From contig JAJYBB010000001.1 in NCBI GenBank assembly GCA_021779195.1, positions 62,001-126,000 of the forward strand: a stretch of DNA of 64,000 bases. The letters are read 5' to 3'. A model generated the notes under the pieces. The model was not told the DNA's origin. It saw only the letters and a list, made by a program, of their open reading frames with translations, and searched no databases. The first letter of the stretch is position 1. Every line of letters starts with the position of its first letter. The DNA comes from Bacteroidota bacterium (GTDB taxonomy: Bacteria; Bacteroidota; Bacteroidia; Bacteroidales; Paludibacteraceae). Positions 18,640-29,827 of this stretch are shown piece after piece. A program made the translations under genes and the position numbers.

Positions 18640-18692
18640 TTAAGTAACTTAACGGTGTATTATTTTACCGTTAAGTTACTTAATGTTTTTTT
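18640..18692 (+). terminator. Rho-independent terminator after doxX
   Basis: TTAAGTAACTTAACGGT-N10-ACCGTTAAGTTACTTAA, perfect 17 bp stem, then TGTTTTTTT. Confidence 0.85.
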
Positions 18693-18887
18693 GTCGCATT
18701 TTACATCTTGATTTGAAAATATCATATCATTTTAAAAATTGGGTTCAAAATTACATACAGCATTTAGTTTGCTGAGTGGCAATACGCTGCTTATATTAAA
18801 CAGCCGTAAATTTATTCAAATATTTCCATTATATTTGTCCGTTAAATATGAATTTCGGTATGCTATATTTTTTTTAAAAGAATCTAC

Positions 18888-19370
18888 ATGGATACATTGC
18901 TAATTATTTGTGCCGGTATTTTAGTAGTTGCAGGTTTAGTTGGCTCAATTTTCCCAAAATTGCCCGGAACTCCATTGAGTTATTTGGGACTCATACTTAT
19001 TCATTTAAGCACATTGACAGAATATTCTATTCATTTTTTCGTGCATTGGGGCTTAATTGTAATTACAGTTCAAGGACTTGACTATTTATTACCTCGTTGG
19101 GGAACCCGAAAATTCGGTGGGAGCAAAAGAGGGGTATGGGGTGGCATAATCGGGCTGTTGGTTTGTTTTTATTTTGGGAAATGGGGTATTGTTACCGGAG
19201 CTGTGTTGGGTTCATTTATTGGTGAACTAACTGGTGGCAGAAAAACATACAATGCTATAATTCAATCTATTGGTGCATTTTCTATTTTTATTATCGGAAC
19301 CATTTCTCAACTTATTGTTTCAGGTTGGTTATTTCACCATTATTTCGTAGCCCTTAGTTTATGGTTTTAA
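18888..19370 (+). CDS. DUF456 family membrane protein
   Basis: GLVGSIFPKLPGTPLSYLGLILIH; glycine-rich TM helices. Confidence 0.75.
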   Translation: MDTLLIICAGILVVAGLVGSIFPKLPGTPLSYLGLILIHLSTLTEYSIHFFVHWGLIVITVQGLDYLLPRWGTRKFGGSKRGVWGGIIGLLVCFYFGKWGIVTGAVLGSFIGELTGGRKTYNAIIQSIGAFSIFIIGTISQLIVSGWLFHHYFVALSLWF

Positions 19371-19413
19371 TAAACGTATTAAATTTATAATTTCAAGATA
19401 TTATTAATTTTAT

Positions 19414-20766
19414 CTATCTAACATTTTCAATCAACTCGACCAGCGATACTAAACTTTGATTACCTGTTTCCATATTTTTAAGCATAACTTTTCCTGCATT
19501 CATTTCAATCTCGCCAACAATGGCTACAAATGGGATCTGTTTATTGTCGGCGTAGGTCATCTGTTTTTTCATTTTTACTGGTTCAGGGTAAATTTCAGCG
19601 TTAATACCTTCTGAGCGTAAATACTTTAACCATGACAGACAGTAAATCAACTCCTTTTCGCCAAAGCTTACAAACAAAATGCGGGTTTGTTCGGCAGATG
19701 TTTCAGGATAGAGATTTAATTGATTCAAAACGTCATAAATTCGGTCGGCACCAAACGAAATGCCTACTCCCGAAACACCTTCTAATCCAAATACTCCAGT
19801 CAAGTTGTCATAACGTCCGCCACCGGTAATACTTCCCATTTCTACATCCAATGCTTTAACTTCGAAAATTGCGCCTGTATAGTAATTCAACCCGCGTGCC
19901 AATGTCAAATCTAATTCGATGGGCGTTTCAACATCAACTGTCTTGCAAAATCCGAAAATCGTCTCAAGTTCCGAGATTCCTTTCATTCCGATTTCAGAAT
20001 CTGATAAAACCAGCCGAAGTTGTTCTATTTTTTGATCGTTTGTTCCCGTCAGTTTCAAAATTGGTTGCAAATTGGATATAGCTTCAGCGGAAATTCCTTT
20101 TGAAGAAAGCTCTTCATTCACTTTTTCCAACCCAATTTTATCCATTTTATCAATGGCAACCGTTATGTCAGTGATTTTATCAGTCTGCCCAATTATTTCA
20201 GCAATTCCCGACAGAATTTTTCGATGATTTATTTTAACGATAATATTAATTTTTAATCGGCGGAAGACATCGTCAACGATCTGAATTAATTCTAATTCGT
20301 TCAATAATGAATCACTACCTACCACATCCACGTCGCATTGATAAAATTCACGGTATCTTCCACGCTGTGGACGATCGGCACGCCAAACCGGCTGAATCTG
20401 AAATCGTTTAAATGGGAAAGAAATCTGGTCGCGATTTTGAACTACAAACCTGGCAAAAGGTACCGTCAAATCGTAACGCAAACCTTTTTCTGATATTTTT
20501 GGAGTAAGTTTCGTGCTGCTTCGCAATTCATCTTCAGACAGTCCGGCCAAAAAATCACCTGAATTAAGCACTTTGAACAATAATTTATCCCCTTCGTCAC
20601 CATATTTACCCATTAACGTTGAGAGATTTTCAATTGCAGGAGTTTCAATTTGCTGAAATCCATAAAGCCGAAAAACTTCTTTTATGGTATCGAAGATATA
20701 GTTACGGTTAGCCATTTCTTGTGGCGTAAAATCACGTGTACCTTTTGGTATGGAGGGTTTTTGCAT
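19414..20766 (-). CDS. hisS: Histidyl-tRNA synthetase
   Basis: [11 protein letters not shown], class II motifs, [14 protein letters not shown]. Confidence 0.97.
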   Translation of the reverse strand: MQKPSIPKGTRDFTPQEMANRNYIFDTIKEVFRLYGFQQIETPAIENLSTLMGKYGDEGDKLLFKVLNSGDFLAGLSEDELRSSTKLTPKISEKGLRYDLTVPFARFVVQNRDQISFPFKRFQIQPVWRADRPQRGRYREFYQCDVDVVGSDSLLNELELIQIVDDVFRRLKINIIVKINHRKILSGIAEIIGQTDKITDITVAIDKMDKIGLEKVNEELSSKGISAEAISNLQPILKLTGTNDQKIEQLRLVLSDSEIGMKGISELETIFGFCKTVDVETPIELDLTLARGLNYYTGAIFEVKALDVEMGSITGGGRYDNLTGVFGLEGVSGVGISFGADRIYDVLNQLNLYPETSAEQTRILFVSFGEKELIYCLSWLKYLRSEGINAEIYPEPVKMKKQMTYADNKQIPFVAIVGEIEMNAGKVMLKNMETGNQSLVSLVELIENVR

Positions 20767-20893
20767 AACGTTTAATAAAATTGAACTTGCCTATGAAGCA
20801 AATGAAATCATTTCTATAAAAACACGGCATTGAAATGTCGTAAATCGAAATAGATTCAGGAAAAAATTATAAATATATACCTTGAATGAAATG

Positions 20894-20930
20894 AAAAAAG
20901 GCATTTCAAAACAGCTTTTTTGAAACGCCT
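20894..20930 (-). terminator. Terminator of rpsO
   Basis: Minus AGGCGTTTCAAAA..TTTTGAAATGCCTTTTTT. Confidence 0.75.
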
Positions 20931-20956
20931 CTTTCATGTTTTTTGAAAGCCTAAAA

Positions 20957-21226
20957 CTACTTTCTAATGCCCAATTCTTTGATAATGTGGCGGTAACGTT
21001 CAATATCTTTTGCCTTTAAATAATCGAGCAACCGACGACGTTTCCCTACTAACATAACTAAAGAGCGTTCTGTACTATGATCTTTTTTGTTTGACTTGAG
21101 ATGCTCAGTCAAATGGTTGATACGGTAAGAAAACAATGCTATTTGCCCTTCAGATGAGCCGGTATCAGTGTTAGACTTCCCGTATTTACCAAAGATTTCT
21201 TGCTTTTTTTCAGCGGTTAAATACAT
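20957..21226 (-). CDS. rpsO: 30S ribosomal protein S15
   Basis: DTGSSEGQIALFSYRINHLTEHLK...RRRLLDYLK. Confidence 0.98.
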   Translation of the reverse strand: MYLTAEKKQEIFGKYGKSNTDTGSSEGQIALFSYRINHLTEHLKSNKKDHSTERSLVMLVGKRRRLLDYLKAKDIERYRHIIKELGIRK

Positions 21227-21320
21227 GATAATTAATTAAAAATTTATAATTCGTAATCCCTAATTAAAGAAGATAGTTTGTTTTCTTATTTCAAACGGTT
21301 TATCCTTAATTTTGAGCTTG

Positions 21321-21328
21321 CAAAGATA
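21321..21328 (-). promoter_or_regulatory. -7 box of rpsO promoter
   Basis: Minus TATCTTTG. Confidence 0.5.
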
Positions 21329-21461
21329 GTTCATTAATTTTGAATTGCCAAGTATTGATTCATTTTCTTTTTTATTCAGGAAATATTTTTCGGTGCATCA
21401 TTAATATTCCATGAAATTAATTGATACAGCGGAATTATTTGCATATCCAACACAAATTATT

Positions 21462-21469
21462 TACTTTTG
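21462..21469 (+). promoter_or_regulatory. -7 box of pyrH promoter
   Basis: TACTTTTG. Confidence 0.5.
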
Positions 21470-21485
21470 CTAAAAAATAATTTGT

Positions 21486-22196
21486 ATGACAGTTTATAAA
21501 CGCATCTTATTGAAATTAAGCGGTGAATCGCTAATGGGAAACCAACAATACGGCATTGATCCGAACCGTCTTACGGAATATGCTGCTCAAATTTCCGAGT
21601 TGGTCGAAATGGGTGTCGAAGTGGGAATTGTGATTGGTGGAGGAAATATTTTTCGTGGAATAAGTGGCACTTCCAAAGGTTTCGATCGTGTTCAGGGCGA
21701 TCAGATGGGAATGCTTGCTACTGTTATCAATAGTTTAGCTTTGAACTCTGCATTACAAGTTGCAGGCTCAAAAACACGTGTTTTAACATCCATTCGGATG
21801 GAACCGATCGGCGAATTGTATAGCAAATCTAAAGCCATGGAAGCACTTTCACGTGCTGAAGTGGTAATCATTGCCGGAGGCACGGGCAATCCATTTTTCA
21901 CTACCGACACGGCGTCGGCTTTAAGGGCTATAGAAATTGAAGCAGATGTAATGCTTAAAGGGACACGCGTGGATGGCGTATATACTGCCGATCCAGAAAA
22001 AGTACCAGATGCTGTGAAATTTGATGAAATAACATTTGATGAAGTGTATTCTCGCAATCTAAAAGTCATGGATTTAACAGCTACCACTTTGTGTAAAGAA
22101 AATCGGTTACCAATTTATGTCTTTGATATGGACACCACTGGGAATCTTAAAAAAGTACTGCTTGGTGAGAAAATTGGCACCTTAGTTAAAAATTAA
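21486..22196 (+). CDS. pyrH: UMP kinase
   Basis: YKRILLKLSGESLMG, GGGNIFRG. Confidence 0.97.
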   Translation: MTVYKRILLKLSGESLMGNQQYGIDPNRLTEYAAQISELVEMGVEVGIVIGGGNIFRGISGTSKGFDRVQGDQMGMLATVINSLALNSALQVAGSKTRVLTSIRMEPIGELYSKSKAMEALSRAEVVIIAGGTGNPFFTTDTASALRAIEIEADVMLKGTRVDGVYTADPEKVPDAVKFDEITFDEVYSRNLKVMDLTATTLCKENRLPIYVFDMDTTGNLKKVLLGEKIGTLVKN

Positions 22197-22355
22197 TATA
22201 CTTATCCGTTCTTATAACAATTTCAAAGCTTAAAATTACATTTAAGCAAATGGAATTTAAATTAGAAAATAAATTTTTCACAATATATTTCAATTGGATT
22301 TAGCCAATCAATATTCAATCATTATAGAGATTTTATTAATTAACTAACATCTGTT

Positions 22356-22378
22356 CAACCCCCTAAAGGGAGAGGGGC
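22356..22378. repeat. Dispersed CCCCTAAAGGG repeat, copy 4
   Basis: CAACCCCCTAAAGGGAGAGGGGC. Confidence 0.6.
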
Positions 22379-22390
22379 AAATTTTAAATT

Positions 22391-22951
22391 ATGCAAGATT
22401 TTAAGACATACCTCGCTCATGCCGAAGAGAGCATGGAATCATCAATTCTGTTTTTGGATGAAGCCTTGGCACATATTCGTGCCGGAAAAGCCAACATTCG
22501 TATTCTGGACGGTGTAAAAGTTGAATATTATGGTTCACATGTGCCACTATCGAACGTTGCCACTATTACAACACCCGATTCAAAAACCATCACAATTCAA
22601 CCATGGGAAAAGGGATTGATTTCGATTATTGAAAAAGCAATTCTAAATTCAGATGTAGGCATTACGCCGATGAACAATGGTGAAACAATCCGGCTCGGAA
22701 TTCCTCCATTGACTGAAGAGCGCCGTCGGCAATTGGCTAAACAATCGAAAACCGAATGTGAAGAAGCAAAAATATCGGTGCGGAATGCCCGAAGAGATGC
22801 AATTGAACACCTAAAAAAACTTGTTAAAGAAGGACTTCCTGAGGATATAGAAAAAGATGCTGAAGCTGAAGTTCAGAAAATCCACGACAAGTATATCAAA
22901 AAAATTGACGACCTCTTTGCAGTCAAGGAAAAAGAAATTATGACGATATGA
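22391..22951 (+). CDS. frr: Ribosome recycling factor
   Basis: [34 protein letters not shown]. Confidence 0.97.
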   Translation: MQDFKTYLAHAEESMESSILFLDEALAHIRAGKANIRILDGVKVEYYGSHVPLSNVATITTPDSKTITIQPWEKGLISIIEKAILNSDVGITPMNNGETIRLGIPPLTEERRRQLAKQSKTECEEAKISVRNARRDAIEHLKKLVKEGLPEDIEKDAEAEVQKIHDKYIKKIDDLFAVKEKEIMTI

Positions 22952-23021
22952 TCTTGTTTACCAATTACTTACTCTTTGATCAGTCATTTTTTCGTGGAAT
23001 GGCTGTTATTTTTTTACGTGA

Positions 23022-23945
23022 ATGACCGGATTAGTGGTAAAAAATACAGGCAGCTGGTATCAGGTTAAAACTGAAAACGGAGAATTGATCGAGTGTAAAA
23101 TTAAAGGTAATTTTCGCATTAAAGATATTCGCAGTACCAATCCCATAGCCGTGGGCGACAATGTTGATTTTGAGAAAAGCACAGATGGATCAGCTATGAT
23201 TCATACTATTCACGATCGGCGAAATTACATCGTTCGACGATCATCAAATTTATCAAAGCAATCGCATATCCTGGCTGCCAATCTCGATTTAACGGGTTTG
23301 ATTGTAACTATCAATTATCCTGAAACTTCATTGATATTTATCGATCGATTTTTGGCAGCTGCAGAGGCATATCGCATTCCAGCATGTCTGATATTTAATA
23401 AAACTGATTGCTACGATGTCGATGAAATGAGGTATTTAGATGGGTTGAAATTCTTATATGAAAATTTGGGATATCCTGTATTTGCAGTATCAGCCGTACA
23501 AAAACAAACAATTTCAGAATTGTCGGACTTTTTGACCGGTAAAACAACTTTATTTTCGGGAAATTCAGGGGTTGGTAAGTCAACTCTAATCAATTCGTTA
23601 TTTTCAAAACCAATTGCCAAAACAGGCGAAATTTCACGTTATCACAACAAGGGAATGCATACCACTACTTTTTCTGAAATGTTCGAACTACCTTTCGGTG
23701 GCTATATTATTGATACGCCTGGAATTAAAGGTTTTGGCACGTATGACATGAATAAAACTGAAATTAGTCATTATTTTAAAGAAATATTTCAATTTTCTTC
23801 AACGTGCCGATTTAACAACTGTACTCATGTGCATGAACCTGGATGTGCAGTGCTGGAAGCAGTTGAAAAAAGCTATATCAGTCAATCGAGATATCAAAGC
23901 TATCTAAGTATTATGAACGATTGCGATGAGGGAAAGTACAGATGA
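23022..23945 (+). CDS. rsgA: Ribosome small subunit-dependent GTPase A
   Basis: [25 protein letters not shown]-terminal Cys/His zinc motif [14 protein letters not shown]. Confidence 0.96.
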   Translation: MTGLVVKNTGSWYQVKTENGELIECKIKGNFRIKDIRSTNPIAVGDNVDFEKSTDGSAMIHTIHDRRNYIVRRSSNLSKQSHILAANLDLTGLIVTINYPETSLIFIDRFLAAAEAYRIPACLIFNKTDCYDVDEMRYLDGLKFLYENLGYPVFAVSAVQKQTISELSDFLTGKTTLFSGNSGVGKSTLINSLFSKPIAKTGEISRYHNKGMHTTTFSEMFELPFGGYIIDTPGIKGFGTYDMNKTEISHYFKEIFQFSSTCRFNNCTHVHEPGCAVLEAVEKSYISQSRYQSYLSIMNDCDEGKYR

Positions 23946-24089
23946 ATTTTACCTTAAAATGTATATTTACACATTTAACTATCAATTTATTCATACTAAA
24001 GACTCAAATTCAAAAATATTAAATACATTTGCATGGAAATTTCAATAATTAATACCAATTCAATATTTTCAGTATAATTTTTATATACT

Positions 24090-24593
24090 ATGGGACAACA
24101 TCAAATAGACAGATTAGACAAAAAAATACTCCAATTGATTTCGCAGGATGCACGTATTCCTTTTTTGGAAGTTGCCCGTGAATGTAATGTTTCTGGAGCA
24201 GCCATTCATCAACGTATTCAAAAACTTCGAAATACCGGTATAATTAAAGGTTCGGAGTTTGTGATCGATACCTATAAAGTTGGATTTCAGACTTGCGCAT
24301 ATATCGGTATCATTCTTAGTGATATTAAAATGTTCAATTCAGTGGTCAACGAATTAAAAAAAATTCCAGAAGTGGTTGAATGTCACTACGCTACAGGTAA
24401 GTATTCAATGTTTATTAAAATTTATGCCAAAGACAACCGCCATCTACTTCAAATTATTTTAGAACATTTGACCTTGATTCAGGGCATAGCTCATACAGAA
24501 ACGTTTCAAATTTCGCTTGATGAGATATTTCGTCGTCAATTATCTGTTTTTGAAGTTGATGATTCTGGAATTGACATCATGGATGAAGAATAA
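24090..24593 (+). CDS. Lrp/AsnC family transcriptional regulator
   Basis: LDKKILQLISQDARIPFLEVARECNVSGAAIHQRIQKL. Confidence 0.95.
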   Translation: MGQHQIDRLDKKILQLISQDARIPFLEVARECNVSGAAIHQRIQKLRNTGIIKGSEFVIDTYKVGFQTCAYIGIILSDIKMFNSVVNELKKIPEVVECHYATGKYSMFIKIYAKDNRHLLQIILEHLTLIQGIAHTETFQISLDEIFRRQLSVFEVDDSGIDIMDEE

Positions 24594-24617
24594 TTCTCAT
24601 TTTTTTTAAATATTTAA

Positions 24618-24649
24618 AGCTGTATCGTGAACGATGCAGCTTTTTTTAT
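24618..24649 (+). terminator. Terminator after Lrp-family gene
   Basis: AGCTGTATCGT-GA-ACGATGCAGCT + TTTTTTT. Confidence 0.8.
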
Positions 24650-24959
24650 TACTCCGTTGCAAATGTTCCATTTTGAAAATTCAGATATTCAGAAAAATGA
24701 ATCTCTTACACATACTTCGACTTTACCAAATAATATCTCTATTTTCTACATTTCACGGATTAATAAGAATAATTTAAAGATTTACATAATTTTTAGATAT
24801 CTCAGGAAAAACAAGGAGCGATCTGTATCAAACTTTCAATTCAATTCCAACACATAATTAATATTGACAAGAGTCGTTTCAGTATGGTTTCAACTTCGAA
24901 GACATTAATTAATTAACAATTTCACCTCAAAAACGGATTCGATTGTTATAAAAAAAATG

Positions 24960-24967
24960 TATCTTTG
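24960..24967 (+). promoter_or_regulatory. -7 box of rpoN promoter
   Basis: TATCTTTG. Confidence 0.5.
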
Positions 24968-25002
24968 CACACTATTGTATATCAATAGTTGATGACCGGA
25001 TT

Positions 25003-26454
25003 ATGTTAAAGCAACAACTACAACAAAAACTACAACAAAAACTATCACCTGCTCAGATTCAGGTCATTAAAATGCTCGAAGTACCGGCTTTGGAGCTGGA
25101 AGAGCGCATTCGGCAGGAATTAGAAGAAAACCCTGCATTGGAAGAAGGACGCGAAAGTGATGAAGAAGCTGAAGAATTAGACAATCAAAATCAAGAAGAT
25201 GAAGGACAGAATGATGAATTTGATTTAGAAGAATATGTAGCCGATGATGATATACCTGATTATAGATTAAAAATTAACAATGCTTCGAAAGACGATAAAC
25301 ACGAAGATATTCCGTTTTCGGCAGGGATGACTTTCCACGAATTTCTTATTGATCAAGTAGGATTGTTGCAAATCAGTCAAAAAGAACGATTGCTTGTAGA
25401 ATATGTTATCGGGAATATTGACGACGAAGGATACCTGCGCCGAACCCCCGAAGCCATGGTAGATGATATCGTGTTTTATGCCGGTGTAGAAACTACTGAT
25501 CAGGAAATGGAGCAAGCCGTTCAATATGTCCGAACTTTAGATCCACCCGGTGTTGGAGCTTTTGATTTACAGGATTGTCTGAAACTTCAGCTCGAACGCA
25601 AAGATAATACGAAAACTATAAAATCGGCTCAACTGATTATTTCGGATTATTTCGACGAATTTTCGAAAAAACATTTCGATAAAATTCAACGTGGATTAAG
25701 TATCGATGACGAAACATTGAAAAAAGTTATGGCTGAAATCATCCATCTGAATCCAAAACCCGGAAACGCATGGAGTGGAAATATCCTTGAGAAATCAATG
25801 TCAACGATCGTTCCTGATTTTATTCTGGAAAACATTGAAGGGCAATTAATTGTTTCTCTGAACAACGCCAATATCCCCGATCTGAGAGTAAGCAGCACCT
25901 ACAACGAAATGTTTCAGGATTATACGGGCAACAAAAAAAATCAGAGCCGAGAAATGAAAGATGCAGTGATGTTTGTAAAACAAAAAATTGATTCTGCACG
26001 CTGGTTTATCGATGCCATCAAACAAAGGCAACAAACATTGCTTACTACCATGATAGCCATTGTCAATTTTCAAAGCGAATATTTCATTGAAGGAGACGAC
26101 ACATATATTAAACCAATGATTCTTAAAGATATAGCTGATATAACGGGATATGATATTTCAACTATCTCGCGGGTAAGCAACAGCAAATATATTCAAACTG
26201 AGTTCGGCATATTTCCCGTAAAATATTTCTTTTCGGAATCTATGACCAACGATGTTGGTGAAGAAGTGTCTACTCGTGAAATCAAAAAAATATTGCAGGA
26301 TTGCGTTGAGAATGAGAATAAACAGAAACCGTTGAACGATGATGCGTTGGTTGATGTTTTAAAACAAAAAGGGTACCTTATTGCCCGCCGTACCGTAGCT
26401 AAATATCGCGAACAACTGAATATCCCTGTTGCAAGAATGCGTAAAGAAATTTAG
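25003..26454 (+). CDS. rpoN: RNA polymerase sigma-54 factor
   Basis: MLKQQLQQKLQQKLSPAQIQVIKMLEVPALELEERI; C-terminal RpoN box ARRTVAKYRE. Confidence 0.97.
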   Translation: MLKQQLQQKLQQKLSPAQIQVIKMLEVPALELEERIRQELEENPALEEGRESDEEAEELDNQNQEDEGQNDEFDLEEYVADDDIPDYRLKINNASKDDKHEDIPFSAGMTFHEFLIDQVGLLQISQKERLLVEYVIGNIDDEGYLRRTPEAMVDDIVFYAGVETTDQEMEQAVQYVRTLDPPGVGAFDLQDCLKLQLERKDNTKTIKSAQLIISDYFDEFSKKHFDKIQRGLSIDDETLKKVMAEIIHLNPKPGNAWSGNILEKSMSTIVPDFILENIEGQLIVSLNNANIPDLRVSSTYNEMFQDYTGNKKNQSREMKDAVMFVKQKIDSARWFIDAIKQRQQTLLTTMIAIVNFQSEYFIEGDDTYIKPMILKDIADITGYDISTISRVSNSKYIQTEFGIFPVKYFFSESMTNDVGEEVSTREIKKILQDCVENENKQKPLNDDALVDVLKQKGYLIARRTVAKYREQLNIPVARMRKEI

Positions 26455-26493
26455 AAACGGACAAAACTGTAATTAAAAACAAAATTAAAAACA

Positions 26494-27099
26494 ATGAAAA
26501 CGTTCTATAAAATAATATCTCTTATTTTTCAACCCTTTCTGATACCAACTTACGGCATGTTGTTGCTTATGAACATGGATGTATTCTCCCTCCTACCCTT
26601 TTTCTGGAGGGTTGTAGCAATAGGTGGAACATTTTTATTCACTGGATTATTACCCTCCATCCCGATTTATTTTTTAATGAAACGAGGCGAAGTTCATGAT
26701 CTTTTTATTTCGAAAAAAGAAGAACGCACAATGCCCTACTTGTTTTCTTTTTTAGCTTATGTATTTTGGGCATTATTCTTATGGCGTACCATGCAATTCC
26801 CGCTATTTCTTGTGGCAATGGCTGGAGGTTCGGCAGTTTCCATTTTTATTATTTTATTCATAAATCTGCGATGGAAAATCAGTGCACATGTATCAAGTAT
26901 GGGAGGTCTTGCAGGTGCAATTTTCGGAGTAAGTTACCGTTTTGCAATCAATCCGCTTGCAATTATATTTATTATTCTGACATTATCTGCCTTAGTAGCT
27001 TTGTCACGCATTGAGCTGAAAGCACACACCCCAGGGCAGGCTGTGGCGGGTTTTATTATCGGTTTCCTCACAATTTTTTTACCATGTTTCTTTTTTTAA
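26494..27099 (+). CDS. Phosphatase PAP2-like integral membrane protein
   Basis: Multi-TM; RIELKAHTPGQAVAGFIIGF. Confidence 0.6.
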   Translation: MKTFYKIISLIFQPFLIPTYGMLLLMNMDVFSLLPFFWRVVAIGGTFLFTGLLPSIPIYFLMKRGEVHDLFISKKEERTMPYLFSFLAYVFWALFLWRTMQFPLFLVAMAGGSAVSIFIILFINLRWKISAHVSSMGGLAGAIFGVSYRFAINPLAIIFIILTLSALVALSRIELKAHTPGQAVAGFIIGFLTIFLPCFFF

Positions 27100-27178
27100 A
27101 TCAAAGTAATATTTCAGCAAATAAAGTCTTAAAGTCTGAGGCATTAAGACCTTTTTATAACCATTTAAACATTTAATA

Positions 27179-28286
27179 ATGATAACAATAGACCAGCTAA
27201 AAGATGTGTTGGAACGCGAGGCAGCGTTGAGGAGGTATCTTTGACATCGATACAAAATTGATCCAAATAGAAGAAGAAGATTTACGCACTCAAGTACCTG
27301 ATTTTTGGGATAATGCCAAAACCGCCGAAGTTCAAATGCGGAAAGTAAAAGAATTAAAAAATTGGGTGGAAGGTTACAATGATGTGAAAACTGCCACCGA
27401 TGAACTCCAATTGGCGTATGATTTTCACAAGGAAGAAGTCATTAGCGAGGAAGAAATCGATATGGCTTACCGTCATGCTTTAGCAGCTGTCGAAACCTTA
27501 GAAATGAAAAATATGCTCTCCCATGAAGAAGACAAAATGGGAGCAGTAATTAAGATTGTAGCCGGCGCTGGTGGTACAGAAGCCCAAGATTGGGCTGAAA
27601 TGCTTTTCCGAATGTACCAGCGATGGTGCGAACGACAGGGTTATAAGTTAGAAGTTACGAACTTACAGGATGGTGACGAGGCCGGCATAAAAACTGTAAC
27701 AATGCAAATTGAAGGCGAAATGGCTTATGGCTACCTGAAAAGCGAAAATGGAGTCCACCGGTTAGTGCGGGTTTCACCTTTCAATGCTCAGGGAAAACGA
27801 ATGACTTCATTCACATCTGTGTATGTGGTTCCACTTGTCGACGATAGCATAGAAATTGAAATCAACCCAGCCAATCTGAGTTGGGACACTTTCCGTTCGT
27901 CGGGAGCGGGTGGTCAAAATGTGAACAAAGTTGAAACAGGAGTACGTTTACACTATAAATTTATTAATCCGGTTACCAATCAACCCGATGAAATTGTGAT
28001 TGAAAACACCGAAAGCCGTTCCCAATTCGGTAATAAAGACAATGCCCTTCGAATGTGTAAATCACAGCTTTACGAATTGGAACTGGAAAAACGTCGGGCA
28101 GAAACAGCAAAAGTAGAAGCTGGGAAAAAGAAAATTGAATGGGGTTCTCAGATTCGAAGCTACGTTTTCGATGACCGTCGCGTAAAAGATCATCGTACAA
28201 ATTACCAAACTTCAAACGTTGGAGCGGTTATGGATGGTGATATCGATGGATTTATCAAAGCCTTTCTAATGGAATTTCCGGATTGA
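27179..28286 (+). CDS. prfB: Peptide chain release factor 2 (programmed +1 frameshift)
   Basis: ORF0 27179-27244 (MITIDQLKDVLEREAALRRYL-TGA), shift at CTT-TGA-C preceded by AGGAGG; downstream frame DIDTKLIQIEEEDLR...; GGQNVNK motif. Confidence 0.96.
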
Positions 28287-28311
28287 TATTTAGCCGTCTT
28301 ATTAATGTAAA

Positions 28312-28674
28312 ATGATTTGGAACATGAATATCGAAGAGTTACGTATTTTTTGCCTCAATCTGAATCAAGTTACTGAAAGCTTCCCGTTTGATACTTCAAC
28401 ATTAGTTTTCAAAGTTGAAGGAAAAATTTTTGCCATCATCCCACTTGATGCTTTTGATACACAAATCACGCTGAAATGCAATCCCGAAAAGGCAATCATG
28501 CTGCGCGAAACATACGATTGCATTACTCCGGCATGGCACATGAATAAAAAATACTGGAATACAATTTATATCAATCATTTGATAACTAAACAATTGATTT
28601 CAGATCTAATTATTCATTCATACAACGAGGTACTAGCAAAAATTCCCCGGATACAAAAAAAACACGAGTGTTAA
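28312..28674 (+). CDS. MmcQ/YjbR family protein
   Basis: VTESFPFDTSTLVFKVEGKIFAI...CNPEKAIMLRETYDCITPAWHMNKKYWNTI. Confidence 0.88.
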   Translation: MIWNMNIEELRIFCLNLNQVTESFPFDTSTLVFKVEGKIFAIIPLDAFDTQITLKCNPEKAIMLRETYDCITPAWHMNKKYWNTIYINHLITKQLISDLIIHSYNEVLAKIPRIQKKHEC

Positions 28675-28688
28675 TTCGTGCTTTTTTT
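28656..28688. terminator. Bidirectional terminator between mmcQ-like gene and fabI
   Basis: AAAAAAAACACGA...TCGTGCTTTTTTT. Confidence 0.7.
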
Positions 28689-28705
28689 GTAAAATTTGGA
28701 CTTTT

Positions 28706-29563
28706 TTATCCATAAATGATGTTGCCGTTTTCGTCTTTAAATTCATCAAAGCTCTTGTTGTATTGTTGCATAGCTCTGTAACTCATTGCCATACTCGAAA
28801 ATCCTCCATCATGAAAAAGATTTTGCATTGTAACTTTGCGGGTTAAATCGCTAAACATGGCAACGCAATAATCAGCACAATCAGATGCAGTGGCATTTCC
28901 AAGAGGTGACATTCGTTCCGAAAAATCGAGTAGACTATCAATTCCTTTCACTCCGCTACCGGCAGTTGTTACTGTTGGTGATTGGGATATGGTATTTATT
29001 CTCACGTTATGTTCGCGCCCATAAATATAACCGAAACTTCGTGCAATACTTTCAAGCAACGCTTTTGCATCAGCCATATCGTTGTAAGCCACAACTGTTC
29101 GTTGAGCTGCCATGTAGGTCAACGCTATCACCGAGCCCCATTCATTGATGGCATCCATTTTTTTTGCTACCTGCAACATTTTATGAAATGAAATAGCCGA
29201 AATATCGAAGGTGGTATTCAACATCTCATAGTCCAAGTCATCATAAGCACGTTTTTTTCGGACATTGGGAGACATACCAATGGAGTGAAGAACGAAATCA
29301 ATTTTTCCACCTAAAACATCCATCGATTCAGTAAACACTTGTTTCAAATCCTCCACATTCGTAGCATCGGCAGGTATTAGTTTAGCATTCAATTTTTCTG
29401 CTAACTCATTGGTTGTTCCCATGCGAACCGCTAATGGTGTATTTGACAAAGTGATAGTGGCTCCCTCTTCAACAACGCGTTCTGCAACTTTCCATGCGAT
29501 GGACATATCGTTCAACGCTCCAAATACAATCCCTCTTTTACCTTTTAATAAATTAGAACTCAT
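28706..29563 (-). CDS. fabI: Enoyl-ACP reductase
   Basis: LKGKRGIVFGALNDMSIAWKVAERV...SIARSFGYIYGREHNVRINTISQSP. Confidence 0.95.
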   Translation of the reverse strand: MSSNLLKGKRGIVFGALNDMSIAWKVAERVVEEGATITLSNTPLAVRMGTTNELAEKLNAKLIPADATNVEDLKQVFTESMDVLGGKIDFVLHSIGMSPNVRKKRAYDDLDYEMLNTTFDISAISFHKMLQVAKKMDAINEWGSVIALTYMAAQRTVVAYNDMADAKALLESIARSFGYIYGREHNVRINTISQSPTVTTAGSGVKGIDSLLDFSERMSPLGNATASDCADYCVAMFSDLTRKVTMQNLFHDGGFSSMAMSYRAMQQYNKSFDEFKDENGNIIYG

Positions 29564-29827
29564 AATTTTTAGTTAACGAAAGATTCATTTTTATTGGTTT
29601 GCAGCAAAACCAAACAACAATGACACTTTCTGATTAATTTTAAAACATTTTTCCCTGAAATAAGTTTATCCCTTTTTCCAAAAACTGCACAAAGATAGTA
29701 AAAATGTGCAATATATAAAAATTCATTCCAATTAAAAATAATTGATAGTAATATATATCTTTGATATACAGATAATTAGAATGAGATTTTTAAAATTAAA
29801 AAAACAATTCTATGCAGGATTTTTATT

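Noticed and set aside
20791-21003. 70-aa ORF overlapping rpsO
   Set aside because: Overlaps rpsO and its terminator; composition not protein-like
24627-24857. 76-aa ORF between Lrp-family gene and rpoN
   Set aside because: Begins inside the terminator hairpin; no recognisable motif
27179-27244. prfB as a pseudogene because of in-frame TGA
   Set aside because: The AGGAGG and CTT-TGA-C context is the classic programmed frameshift and the downstream frame is intact
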